Shown in pieces: positions 1 to 12,700 of a DNA stretch of 64,000 nucleotides; position 1 is the first letter of the stretch; every line of letters begins with the position of its first letter. Source of the DNA: Rhopalosiphum padi (taxonomy: Eukaryota > Arthropoda > Insecta > Hemiptera > Aphididae); assembly GCF_020882245.1 (NCBI RefSeq), contig NC_083598.1, forward strand, positions 39,407,858-39,471,857. The letters are read 5' to 3'. The notes under the pieces were generated by a model, which saw nothing but the letters and a program-made list of their open reading frames with translations, searched no databases and had not been told where the DNA came from. The translations under genes and the position numbers were made by a program.

Positions 1-260
1 GAAATTTGATTACATTTTAAGGGGGGAGCAACTTATTAGGTTTTTTTCCTATCTTTACAGTATAAATTCTAATTTATTAAATAAGCATACATAACTAAAT
101 TTCCCATCATGAAATATACATCGGAGTATCGGACTAACAATGTATTGTACTTAATGATTTGCCTTTTTTCCCTAGTTTGCTATTAACTGATTCAACACCA
201 CACAACACCCCTGAGGAATTATGTCTATATCGCTAAAAAATATAATAATTACTAATAAGT
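1..260. other. AT-rich flank, no gene seen
   Basis: No coding region or recognised RNA gene. The stretch ends in the left copy of the target duplication TAATAAGT (253-260) of the adjacent MITE. Confidence 0.5.
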
Positions 261-430
261 CAGTGGCGTAGCCAGGATTTTAAAATGAGAGGGGGGTGGG
301 TAACCCAAAATACTAAAAAAACATAACCAACAATTAACAATACCCGAGACAATAACAGTTCATTTTTATATTAAGTTGATACAATCTATGGGGACACGGC
401 CCACTGCCCCTCCCCATGGCTACACCACTG
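261..430. mobile_element. hAT-type MITE, 170 bp, perfect 8-bp target duplication
   Basis: The left end reads CAGTGGCGTAGCCAGG and the right end reads CCATGGCTACACCACTG, so the ends are imperfect inverted repeats. The element is bounded on both sides by the identical octamer TAATAAGT (253-260 and 431-438). An 8-bp duplication with CAGTG-type termini is the hallmark of hAT transposition. The interior has G-rich and C-rich patches and no ORF, so this is a non-autonomous element. Related ends occur at 3584-3856 and 20012-21229. Confidence 0.85.
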
Positions 431-438
431 TAATAAGT

Positions 439-1153
439 TATAAATAATATATTATATGTATAATAATTTGATGATATTTTATTGTAGGCAGAAACTAGGA
501 AGAGTAAATAAAAAAATCACTGACTTTGTCTGTGTGTATTATTATTTTTGACAGCTAAACTAATATGCTTGCGTAATTAATAAACGCAGGTTTTTATATC
601 GTGAATTTTACCTTACACAAGTGTTATAAATGTAGCAGCTGTTAGTTGTTTCTCGCTATGATTACGCATGTAAAAATAATACAAGAAACTTTTGAAAATC
701 AATAATGTGGTAACTACGTAGATACCTAATTGATTCGATATTATCAAATTTATTTAATCGATTTCTAAAATATATAATTCGAAAAATGTTCTTACTGCTG
801 AAACTAATATTTAGTAGATAAATTGAGATTTCTCAATCTTCTCTAAGTTAATCATAAATTGCATGTCTTATATTATATAATTTATTAATATAGTTGGTAA
901 TATATTAATAAATACTGAAATATTTTCAATTAACAGGCTTTGCTTCCTGCTCGGCGCTTGCTAAAATCGTTAACCCTTTATAGGATATTTGAATATTTTA
1001 TTTAAAAACATATATATTTTTATTTGTTTTTTGATTGTCAATTATTTTATATAATAAAGAGATACATATATTATGAGAAATTAAATTTTATAATATACGA
1101 CCACAAACTCATTATTATAGATTCTTAAAATTTAGTCCCATATTTAGGTAAGG
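439..1153. other. AT-rich non-coding stretch
   Basis: About 700 bp between the MITE and the MULE element, with no ORF of note, no splice-consistent exon and no recognised repeat. The last nine bases (1145-1153) resemble the bases just beyond the right end of the MULE element. Confidence 0.4.
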
Positions 1154-1503
1154 GGTACGACTCGTTTGCGCACATTTGCCTTTTTTACGACACGTTTGCG
1201 CACAAAATCACAACTCGTTTGCGCACACATATTTTTTTATTGGTTATAAAATCATACTATTAATAAGTAGTAATAATAGCATATTATAGTTATAAAATTA
1301 TACTAATTTTGTATGGTGGCATACAAGTCCGATTTTCTTTATATAAGTTAAGCGATCAATTATTTTATTTTTATATTCATTCCAAATATTTTCCAATTGT
1401 ATCTGCTTATTGATTGTCTCTTTTTTCTTGTAGTTTATGATATTATTGTTTATCGAATTAATTTTTAAATCAGTTTCACTCTGAATATCAATAATTACGT
1501 CAA

Positions 1504-2353
1504 TTACTTGATGTATGTGTGGATGAGCAGTGTAAAACTGACTGTTATAAATTTATAATGTTTGTGATAACTTTCTGCACCATTAGTAGTCTTAGGATTA
1601 TTAATAGGTTCACAAGCCCATAATTTAGGGGGAAAATTACTGTCCGATGTTATGTAATTTTCTAAAATATAATCGGAAAATATAGAAGTAGTACTTGGCG
1701 CTAACGACATAAAATCACAAAATCCATCAGAAACTTCTTCAGGAGGTAAATAACTTAATCCAAAAAAATATTTCATCCATTTGCCAATTTCAGAGTCATT
1801 GTTTAAGTACTCTCTCGATAATATTTTGTGTTGTTGAATATGTCTAAACCAATTTTGTCCTAAATGAAAGTTACAACATGCAATTTTGCAGTTAGGAAAA
1901 ATTTGCAATAATGCATTATGCGCAGCTTTTTCAAAGTCTACATGAAAATTGCTTAAATTTATTATTTTACCAGTAATTTGAATACATATATTTTGTAATG
2001 TATTCCACATATTGACGTAAGTATCAATATGTTTGTTACTTAAAAAACAAAACGCCACAGGAACATAAAAATTGTTTATATATACGTGAATAGTATAAAG
2101 TTGAACAAAATATTTCGGAGCGAATGTAAATGTCCTGTAAAACGTGTTCTGCACTTTGTAGCAATTCCAAATTATTTTTACATGTAAATATAAATATATT
2201 TTTATCATCACTAACAAAACAAAATGCATTACCTTTGTTAGTAAGATTATGTTGAAGATCAATTAATTGTTTTTTAGCATCTTCTACAGATTTCGGTATA
2301 TTTGGAAAGGATTTCTTTCGTTTTTCATATATGGATCTTCGAATTAATTTCAT
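1504..2353 (-). pseudogene. MULE transposase domain, frameshifted remnant
   Basis: Two overlapping minus-strand reading frames make up one broken MULE transposase. The upstream part (from about 2353) reads into a second frame near 2130-2140, where the text continues with RTFTFAPKYFVQLY. The second frame contains hallmark MULE motifs: a DFEKAAHNA block (acidic residue of the DDE triad), CCNFHLGQNWFRH (the C-x2-H-like block) and a terminal NGAESYHKHYK block. In intact relatives these belong to one protein together with the N-terminal FLYWCH finger at 2456-2731. At least one frameshift lies here and another lies between this segment and the finger, so it is probably not functional. This is transposon-encoded, not a host gene. 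Confidence 0.85.
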
Positions 2354-2455
2354 ATCGCTATATTGAAGATGTTCAGAGTTATCATTTATTTGCAGTTCCC
2401 GGCGTATTATTTTTTTTATAGTTTATTTGGTTTAATGTGTAAATCCTCTTCTGCT

Positions 2456-2731
2456 CTACGTTTTAAATTGCTTCTTGGCTCTTGCTACTTCTCGATGAAT
2501 TGTTCGGTTATCGTACTTTTCATGGGTATGCGTGTTTGTCATTTTTAAAATTGTATATTTTATATTATTAACCAACCTAACTACAACACTCACGGAACAT
2601 TTTTTATTTGTACACCTACAATGTATATCACCTGATTTCAACGTTCGAAATTCTCTAAATTTATAATTATCTATATTTATGCACTTTTTACTTCGACGCG
2701 TTTCAAAAACATCAGAAACTTCGATATCCAT
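2456..2731 (-). pseudogene. FLYWCH zinc-finger N-terminus of the MULE transposase
   Basis: A 91-codon minus-strand frame starting MDIEVSDVFETRRSKK. It has the FLYWCH-type spacing C-x4-C (CRCTNKKCS) followed by a THTHEK histidine pair, with an aromatic position (YKFREFR) before it. FLYWCH fingers commonly sit in front of MULE transposases and bind the element ends. The frame stops at about residue 91, before reaching the catalytic part at 1504-2353, so the protein is broken. It begins about 320 bp inside the right end of the element. Confidence 0.75.
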
Positions 2732-3364
2732 AGTCAGTATAATAGTTATAGTACTGGTTTCTGGCGAACGACTGTTTAAAAGTATATTATATTTAATACA
2801 CGTTGATTATTTTTAATGATGATTATGACTAATGATATCGATTATTGATATGCTGATAATTTGTATCGATAATACTTTAGGTAAGTCCAAATTTAAAAAT
2901 ATAAAATATTATATTATATTATGTTACGCAGTAACATTTATGTTGTGCGCAAACGAGTCGTCCGTTTCAGATTAACGACGGTATTCGTTGTGCGCAAACG
3001 AGTCATCGATATTTAGGTGAAAAATTTGGATTGTGCGCAAACGAGTTGCACCGTTAAGTAAGGTACTTAGATACTTACATTTATATTCCACCAATTATCG
3101 GGTACAAGTTGATTTTAGGTTATGATTTTTAACATGTAAATTGTACCCTCTGGAAAATGTCTATATGACCACCAAAAATAAGTTTAAACTTCACTAATAT
3201 TAAATTAATTTAAATTTCATAAATATCATAAAAAAAAGTAATAACTAAATTAAAACTTTTATGCAAAATGTATTATATATATCTACATAAATAATAAAAA
3301 AAAGTAGACAAATAAAATAGCGATTTTCTGTACAGTGAATGTCAAATATATTTTATTGTGTAAA

Positions 3365-3445
3365 TTACTGTAATGAATATGTTAAATTTAAATTCAATAA
3401 TAAATCATTGCCATTGCTTAGGAAAAACGATTCTGAACGAAGAGA
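3365..3445 (+). repeat. Dispersed repeat, copy A
   Basis: One of five diverged copies sharing the core GTTAAATTTRAATTMAAYGA followed by TAAATCATT. This copy continues to ACGATTCTGAACGAAG. The other copies are 4241-4350 (-), 11095-11170 (+), 34038-34120 (-) and 37905-37975 (+). The family is non-coding; its class is not known to me. Confidence 0.6.
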
Positions 3446-3583
3446 CTTTGTTGAACTATATTTAATGCATTGTATAATATATATATATATATCTGTTATC
3501 ATAGACGCAATTTCAATAAAAAAAAAACTGAGGGTGCTTAAGCTCTTCATTTTCCGGGCATATAGCTGAATCACTGCTGAATG

Positions 3584-3856
3584 CAGAGGTGTAGCCAAGA
3601 TTTTTTTTTTAGGGGGGGGATCTAATGGGCTAAACATTTTTAACTTGAGTTATTGAAAATCAAAAATACCAACAAAACAAAAATACTGATAACATATTAA
3701 AGTTGATTTGCCGTTAATGTATTTACTATTTTAAATAATTAAAATTTGTAAAACAATTCATATTTAAATTTAATATTTCAAAACAATATAAAAAATACAG
3801 CCAATGGGGGGGGGGCTATAGCCCCTTTATTCCCTCGTCCCTTAGCTACGCCAGTA
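3584..3856. mobile_element. hAT-type MITE, 273 bp, perfect 8-bp target duplication
   Basis: The left end CAGAGGTGTAGCCAAGA and the right end TTAGCTACGCCAGTA are diverged inverted repeats of the family seen at 261-430. The octamer GCTGAATG is present at 3576-3583 and again at 3857-3864. The interior contains a T-run with a G-run near the left end and G-rich then C-rich runs near the right end, as in the first copy. There is no ORF. Confidence 0.82.
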
Positions 3857-3864
3857 GCTGAATG

Positions 3865-6800
3865 TATATTATAAGAAAGCATTTGTGGGTGCTAATTTTA
3901 AAATTGGGGAGCTAATACACTCTAAACGCTCCCCTAATTGCACCTATATGTGTAATAAATATCAACAATTATTATGATAAGTTGAATAAATTTTTGACAA
4001 AAAAAAATTACATTTATTATATTATTAATATTTATTTATTATAAACGTATATCTGTATATCATACATTATTGTAATTAAATTTCGAGTCAATACTGACTT
4101 ACGAGTTACGAGTATAGTATAACGGTGTGAACAGTATCATGGTAAAAATAGGCAATAGCTTAAAATTAGTCTAAATATTTTGAAAATGTAATAATTATAT
4201 TCCTACATAGAATATAATAAAATAACGTAAAAGTTTCACGTCTTTGTTCAGAATAGGTTTTTGTAATGATTTATCATTGAATTTAAATTTAACACGTCCA
4301 TTATCGTGACCTACTGAATTACACCTGCTGTACAGCAGAGTGGTTAGCGGTTACCTACTTGCCCACCTTATTTTCAAACTATATCGTGAATATTGTGAAT
4401 TACAAGCTAATATAATATTTTAGTACCTATTTTATTTTTTCTATTTTTGTATTGTATATTACTGTATAATATTGTTGTCAAAAATTGTTTTTGTTGAAAC
4501 GTATAATGTTTATTAGACCACCACCACATGCTTTTAAAATAAAATCACACACAAGTAGTATTGAGTAAATATGATACGGGTAGCACCGTAGGGGATTTTA
4601 TTATATTATTATGGTCTACTTAAACACTACTACGTAAAATAAAAATTGAATTTGAAAAAGAATATATTAAATATTATTATATATTATTATATATCAATAT
4701 TATCATATTGATATATATATACATATATCATACAAAATTTTCATCGTCTATATGATACATGTATGTATTTATTATTTGTATTCTTTAAATAATATACCTA
4801 GCTCTTTATTTTTTTTCAATTCAATTAATATAATTTATAATAGAAGGTGAGATTAGGTACAAAGAAAAACAAATTGTATATTCTTATCAGAATGGAAGAA
4901 TATTGATCTGCACCAATTCGATGCTTTTAACAACTATGTAGTTTATGATTATGATTTATCGTTGCAGATAAAATTATGGACAATTATTTATCGGATTATG
5001 TACGCATATCGTTCATTTTCATAATTTATTTACTCATTAATACCTAGCCACCTAGGTATATCCAATAATAAAATTAAGTTTTATATTATCAACAAAAATA
5101 GTGAATGTTGATTAAAATAATGTATACAAAATCGTCAAATATTGGTAGGTATTAAAATTACAAATAAATAGTTAATTAAAAAATATGTGAAATGCTAAAT
5201 ATCATTAATTATTCGATTATTCTAAAATGTAAACAAATATGTGCCTATTGCATATTTTATGTAAAATAAAATTATATACCTATTTACTATAAGCATTGTT
5301 CTATCTTGATGTAAATTTGAAATAATTCACTTAAAAAAAGCACATGATGATCTGCAACACGAATATGCAAAATAAAGAAGTTTGTCAATATATTTAAATT
5401 TTAAGTATATATAAAACGTAAATCATTAGTCATTACTTATTTCTTTTCTATAATGTACATTTTTCATAACATGCATATTACTTTATACTTGGCAGTATTT
5501 ATTTATTTAATAATTTTCAAATAATTTTAAATAATTTATTGCTATAATATAATATAATGTATATGAAACAAATAATTAAGAATCTAAATATATTATTTAG
5601 TTATCATTGTATTGACTTATGTACCTATATAATATAATATAATCACTAAATGTCTAAACAACATCATACATGACCTTACAATAGTTATGAGTCATAACCA
5701 AATATTTTAGTTCTGCAATATTCATAAATACTTTATTGTCTTTACCATTTAAATGTATTCATATTTATATGTATGTAACTGATGAATATAACAAACATTC
5801 ATAAGATGATCAAAAACGTGCGATAGCCAAATATTATAAGTCTAGGTTATAAGTGGCGTGTGTATATAAACTCCATGATTATCCATCTGAGTTTTATTTA
5901 CTGGTTTACAAGGGACACTAGAGTATTCGCTTTTATGCTTTAATCCAATAAAAATGTAATTTTATAAAATAATACAATTTATTTTTACCTGGTTATTCAT
6001 GTTTTGGGCAAATTATTTGATAGTAGTTGTTGATGGGTAGTTGAAAAATATTTTATTTTTCTATTTATTTCTGGTTGGAACTGTTTTTATTATTTATTAA
6101 TTTTTCATTTAAGATAATCCTATTGATTTGTGTTTATTTTGATTTTAAATTACAATCATAATTATTAAAACTTCATATAAAATATAAGATTATTTAATAT
6201 GCTTATATGATTTGGTGTTACTAAAGAATTTAAGTAGGGTATTGGGCATTTTGGCTTCCTACCTAACCTTATCATAAGTACTACATTTACTTAAAATGTG
6301 TTTGACTATAACTTGTAAGGTGAGTAAAAAATTGATGCAGTTGTGGTGTTATCCTTTTTATGAGATAATATTAATTAGAGATTGCCGTGTGTAAATTGAT
6401 GTACATTTTAATTTTCATGGATATTACACGACGTAATAGGCATAATATATTAATGGTACTTGTAATTCATTTATTTAAAACTTAATTATCTAGGTATAAC
6501 CGGTGTAGGTACTAGTTACAGAATTATAGAGTCTTTCTTAGGGATATATCATATATTAGGTAGGTATTAAAATAATAAAATATAATAATATGTGTTAAGA
6601 TATGTTGCTACCAGTTATCGAATAAAACAATTAAAAATTCGTTAAGTAATGAATTTGATCGGCTATTAATACTCAAAGTTGAATTATTCTCTTATCAGAA
6701 TATTTATTTACAATACAATCATATCGAATATATATAACTAGTATATTTTGAAATAGAATTTTACAATTGCATTATAATTTTTTAATGTAAATAATAAATT

Positions 6801-7085
6801 ATAATATACCTAATATACTTTCCATGGTATTAATTGTCTTTGCCCTCGTAACGTTTATTATAAACTATCTAATAAACATGTTACAATTATACCCAAATGC
6901 ATGGTATATTTATTAATTCAGATTTTAAAAACTCTAAAACACGTATATAATGTTTATGTCATATATATTATATATTATATGTATTATGTTATTTATTTAT
7001 TCATATGGCAATGTATTATGTTTATATTTATTTTAAAAAAGTAATTTATTATATATATTATATAATTTATATATTTTTTTTATAG
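3865..7085. other. Non-coding 5' region of the SLC17-type gene
   Basis: 3.2 kb of AT-rich DNA upstream of the first recognised transporter exon. It must contain, or lie downstream of, the missing first coding exon, which has to end in phase 1. A TATATAAA box occurs at about 5863-5870, but I cannot tie a transcript to it. A dispersed repeat copy lies at 4241-4350. Nothing else was recognised. Confidence 0.4.
4241..4350 (-). repeat. Dispersed repeat, copy B
   Basis: The reverse complement contains GTCACGATAATGGACGTG, then GTTAAATTTAAATTCAATGA, then TAAATCATT and TTCTGAAC. It is the best-preserved copy of the five-member family in this window. Similarity to the copy at 34038-34120 extends beyond the core towards an AGTGGTTW block. 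Confidence 0.6.
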
Positions 7086-9743
7086 GTGGCAAAATACCTG
7101 GTGTTCGATACCTGCAAAGTTTTTTATTGTTTCTATGCCTTTTCGCAGCTTATCTGTTGCGGGTTAGCATATCTGTTGCAATAGTGGCTATGACGCCTGA
7201 CAAGAATTCTACTGACTTCTTACTCGAAACGCATTACCACATTCCTGTTAGTAAGAATACATTTTCTTATTACAATATAACCTTATCTTATCAGTTTATC
7301 TTAAATGTTCCTTTACAGGGTTCATTTGTGTTCACTTTTCATAAATTTCCTTACATTTACGCAGCATTTAATTAAGTTTCATCATACCGTGATACCCTCC
7401 ATAATTTGTTTAAATTCCAATATGGTTACTTATCCAAGATACTTGATAGTGTTTTATTATTTTAAATGTTCCGATAAAAAGATTGACCTATAAATTAAGG
7501 TTTTGTGTCTATTTTACATATGAGTATATGACATAACCAATCAATATTCTATATTTTATTAATTATTTTATCAGTATTAATGTTTTTATCACCTTTTTAT
7601 TTTCTCATAAAAATACAGTGAAAACTCCCCAACGGACACTTCCAAATAGAGTACGTGTTTTTGAACAAACCTCACATTTTCTAAAAATTTAAACCTTTAA
7701 ATAGCGGACACCTCTGAATAGCGGAAAACATTTCAGCAAACGAGAGTGTCCGGTATTTAGATGTTTCACTGTATTATAATATTATATTCTGCACATGTAT
7801 GGATCAAAAGGTATTCAGTTGGACACAGCATACGAAGAGTTTGATCCTAAGCGCATTCTTTTGGGGCTACCTCATCATGAACTTGCCAGCAGCCATGATT
7901 GGTCGCCGGTACAACAATCAAATGCTATTGGCCGTGAGTATGACGTTGACCGTAGCTCTCAGCCTAGCCACACCAGCATTGGTGGTTGCTTTCAATTGGC
8001 CGGTGCTTGTACTTATTCGGTTCTTGCAGGGCCTTACTCAGGTAAAATTGCATTGTTATAGTAGTAATAGTTTTGACATTAAAAAAAAAAAATCAATAAT
8101 TCACATAGATATAAAATTAACGGTACATCTGAATTGCATGCCACCTCATTAAGGGGTCTGTCCGAATTGCATGCCATAGATAATTTTACTAAATCAAATA
8201 AATTAATTTACTTTTCCACTAGTATTCAGCTGAAGGAACGCCAGGAACGAGCTTTTGTTACATTAAAATAAAATAAAATATTGAATAAGTTAACACGACG
8301 AATATTATTTTATTCATTTTGATGTCGTAACACCATATATGTCAACTTTTCTAAAAATAAAATTCTATTAATTTCATTATTTTGAAATCGCGTTATCGCT
8401 GAACTTAAACATAATTTTTTTTTCAAATATTTCTCGATGTCTATTATTTAAATTTGAAGTACGCATTTTTACATACATATCAAACGGTACTTGCTTTAGA
8501 ACATCGACTAATTGAAATATACTAAGAATCAGAGAGTAAAGCATACTATTCAGTATTCAGTTTTGAATGGAATGATTAGCAAACATTAATTGTATATAGT
8601 GTAGAATTAGAAAATTCAGCCCAAATAGATGGTGGACATAAACTGTTAGCCATCATATAAGCTTTTAAGAAATAGTCACAAAATGCATGTATTGGTATGT
8701 ATTGTTGGGTCGAATTGTCATGAATTGCCAAATTAGAAAGTTCAAAAAAAAAAAATTTAAGTTATGTACATAAGTTCATGATAAATATATTTGTGGGTAC
8801 ACGGCATGCAATTCGGATGCAGCCAAAATTAATCGAACATTAAATAATTGCAGAAATTCAGCATTAATATTACTGATATTATACGTACATTTAATAATAA
8901 TGTTACTACATATTATATAAATTATATAACGTATTAATACCGGGTTTCTGTTTGTTTGATACGCGTGTACAAGTGTACATTATGTGAATAATTACAAATA
9001 TAATTATTTTATTGTTATATATATATATATATTATATTATAAATTTAATATTTATATCTAGGCGTTCACCATGCCGATGATACATGGCATCAGCGCCAAG
9101 TGGGCGCCACCGAATGAACGTGGTCGTCTCGTTGGATTTGTATTGGGAGGTAAGTAAACCATTTTATAGAACTATCGTACGAAGCACTTTTAAGAAGTAA
9201 GATCAACTCGAAAAATATTCTTTGGTCGCAATAATCATCTTAAATTAATCTGACCCTTATACTTATACGTATTACCTATACAAACTATAGCTTAACTTAT
9301 AATCGTATAAAGTGGTGACTATAAACTATGGCTATACACACTTCATAATCATTTAGTTTCACAAAACTTAAAGGTAATATATTTAAATACAGCAATTATT
9401 TAATATAATACATATGTACATACATTTATACATTTTTTACATGCATTGAAATTTAAAATAAATGCTTGATTGTACGAATTTGTTGCATATATTATATACA
9501 TATGAAATTTAATAACGATTCAATTTAAAAATCTTAAAATTGAAAATTCATCTATACAACTGAAAAATAACTCACTATTTATTTTATGAAAATATAATCA
9601 ATAAAATGTATATAATAATGACTAATGAGTATTATACGGATATTGAACATTTATAATTTAATATTAAAGAGTACAAATTTAATTTCAATGCACTTTGTAT
9701 TAAATTCATTATTAATCCTCTTGTTGCTGTTTTAGTATACAAG

Positions 9744-9778
<35 letters not shown>

Positions 9779-12700
9779 GTACACAATGTATGTATTATTC
9801 ATTTTTTATATGGATTACTTTTATAAATTATTATCAACGCATTAAAACTTAAAACTCAACCAACGCTATCATGGGTTTAGTATCTTGGAGAGATGTAATG
9901 TAATCCTATTAACCTCGTGGCATACATAATATTATATACTATGTCTTATAAAATTTTAGATACTTGAAGAAACCTACTTCACTTTATGTTTTTATCTATT
10001 TATGTTAAGTACCAAGGGCCAATTAAAGTTTCCTAATATTTAATGTAACATACTGTGATGTATACGTGGGTGGGAGGGGGATATATGGAGGATAGTTCAC
10101 GCATTATTGTTATATTGTTATTGGATTTAAAATCAATGCCGCGTGCATTATAATGATGTTGATGAATAGATTCACAGTATATAAACAGCTCGAAATTATT
10201 CTAAATTACTATAAGAATTAGTAATGAGAAACCTCATAGTCAATTATTAAACTTTTTTACTTACAATCAAAAATGTTATCTTGCATAAAAAAAAAATATA
10301 TTTTAAATTTTATAAAAAACAAGTCAAAAATATCCAAATTAATTTTTTAAATTATCTATGAAATGTGGTTTTAAATTTGATGAAAATTTCAAAAAAGTTT
10401 CTACCGTCATTAGTTTATGGATCATAACTAAAAAACAATATCGGTTTTGTCACAAATTGCTTTTGCCATAAATTCCCAGTTATCGCAATTTTTTTTTTGT
10501 TTTTTCCTATGATTCTGAATCGGGATTTTTTTACTTTTATCTCTCTCAAAGTCAGATCTAATTTGCTACCAGAAATCCTTAAATGTTTAAGATTAAAGCA
10601 TTATTATTTCTTCAAAAGGCGATGAAAAACACAAAAAACTCGCTTCAATGTAAAACCAATACTTTATTATTGATATTGTATGTAAAAAATATAAAATGTA
10701 TAAGTGTGTATAATATCAGAACTAATTAACATAAATAGTTTATTTTTTAGACAACTAATCTACATAAATATTTTGATTGTGATTTATGACCGTATATGTA
10801 GTTAACAATATTTGTAGGCGATGTTTTGGTTATTCTAAACTGGTTTGTTGCAAATAATGCATGGTAATTTTCATTTAGATTCTGCTTTCTAAAATAAAAC
10901 TTAAGATCATTAAAATAATTAGTATGTAAAATATAAATATATTATAATATAGTCAATCTATACGTTGGTGATATTTTTTTAAACAGTTTTTAATTTATTT
11001 AGTTATATGAATTGACGACTAATTACAGTACCATATAAAGAAAAAAACTTGAAACTCAATTTGCTGAATATGTTGAGATTGAGTACTTACTCAATTACTG
11101 TGATGAATGTATTAAATTTAAATTAAACAGTAAATCATTATTATATTTAAAAAGAAAACTGAATGAAGGATGAATCGAAATCAATTTTTATTGAATTGAT
11201 ATTTTATGTTGTAATAAATTTTATAGTCACCTTTATAATAATACTTTATAAATATTAATTAATTTAATAGGTTAAATTTTTATCAAAAACATTGCATATA
11301 AGTTAATATCGCTGACCTATCGTTAAACTATATTAATTGATTAGTGGTATAAACATAAAAAAATGTATTATGCTTATAGGAAATACTATTATACAAGTTA
11401 TTATTTGGTGAACATTTTAATTATTCATGGTTATTTATTTTTAATTTTTAATTACCTACAACATAAAACCTGATCGACTTTATAAAATCTGGTGTTACTT
11501 AAATTTTCCGATATTTATTTTAGTTATTCCTGAAAAGTTTGATAAACCGAGAAAATTTCTAACTGTTGACTACAAGTAACAACTAAATAAAATCGTCTAC
11601 TAGAAACCACAAATGTCGAAGTTGGTAAAATATTCTGCTCTATAACGTAATGTGACAAACACAAAAAATAAATAAAAAAAACCATAAAATATGGACACAT
11701 ATTTTCACCAATACGTCGATTTCAAGAATAGGCTATAGATTTACAACATATATACGATATATTGATATACACTATGATAGATTTTATAACAGTGATAGTA
11801 GGTATTGATACATTTTTAAAATTGTTAAAATTATGTAGAATTCTAACAAATAGTATTGATTATAAGAAAAATATAGATATGTAAAATATTGTTTAAATGT
11901 ATATGTGATGAATGGTTCTATTTAAAATTTAACTATGGTGTATTAGGTTTTTTAAATTTTAAAACAAATACATTTGAGTTCATTTAAAATCTTGTATGGT
12001 AATTTACTAATTTATAATGAATATGCAAAAGATAGATTTATAATTAGAACTTAAAATAACGTAAATAGTGTATGTAAATCTTGTTATTGATGAGCTTATA
12101 AACAGTGAAAATATTTACTTACTGAAATGTTTAAATTTATTAGTTGTATTTTAAAAACATACTTTATTTATTATACTTGTAAAACAATATAATTTAAAAT
12201 TGTTATATATATTTTATTAATTAATATTAAAAAAGCATTTTAAATATAGATAAGTATACGAAATTTGAAATATTGATTTTAAGTCAATTCTTTGTCATTT
12301 CCACATATAAAATTAATTTTATATCAATATATTTACTATCTTTGATGTTATAGGATTTTGTTAGTTAATTTGATTAAAATAAATAAAATTGGAATATTTT
12401 ACAGACAACGCTTCAAAAAACTTAAGATAGAAAATACAATTAGAAAATAAAATACAGTAAAAACCGTTGGTAATGATACCGACTATAACGCAAACCTGCA
12501 TGTATAGGTACCGTGTATAATGTATATAGTTAGGTATATTGAAAGTCCCGTAAAAATGTCTATATTGAATGCACTAACTCATATTGATTATTATGATGTT
12601 TTTATAATGACTATACGGATTTTATTACTTATGACTGATATTTTTGGTTTATATTAGAAAAAAGTGTAGGAATCAGTGTGATTTTTGTACAAGCAAAATA

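Larger units (their letters stand above)
1154..3052 (-). mobile_element. MULE-type DNA transposon with FLYWCH/MULE transposase remnants
   Basis: A 1.9-kb element whose left end (GGTACGACTCGTTTGCGCAC) and right end (reverse complement GGTGCAACTCGTTTGCGCAC) match at 17 of 20 positions. Each end carries three copies of the 13-mer CTCGTTTGCGCAC or a one-base variant: 1161, 1191 and 1214 on the left, and inverted at 2944, 2990 and 3033 on the right. These are probably transposase-binding sites. A likely 9-bp target duplication, TARGTAAGG, lies at 1145-1153 and 3055-3063 with one mismatch and a 2-bp offset at the right. The minus strand encodes a decayed FLYWCH plus MULE transposase. Termini, protein and duplication length together support Mutator-like classification. 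Confidence 0.82.

Noticed and set aside
6294..6320. ATG followed by AAG|GTGAGT as the missing first exon of the transporter
   Set aside because: The donor would leave phase 0, whereas the exon at 7086 needs a phase-1 partner.
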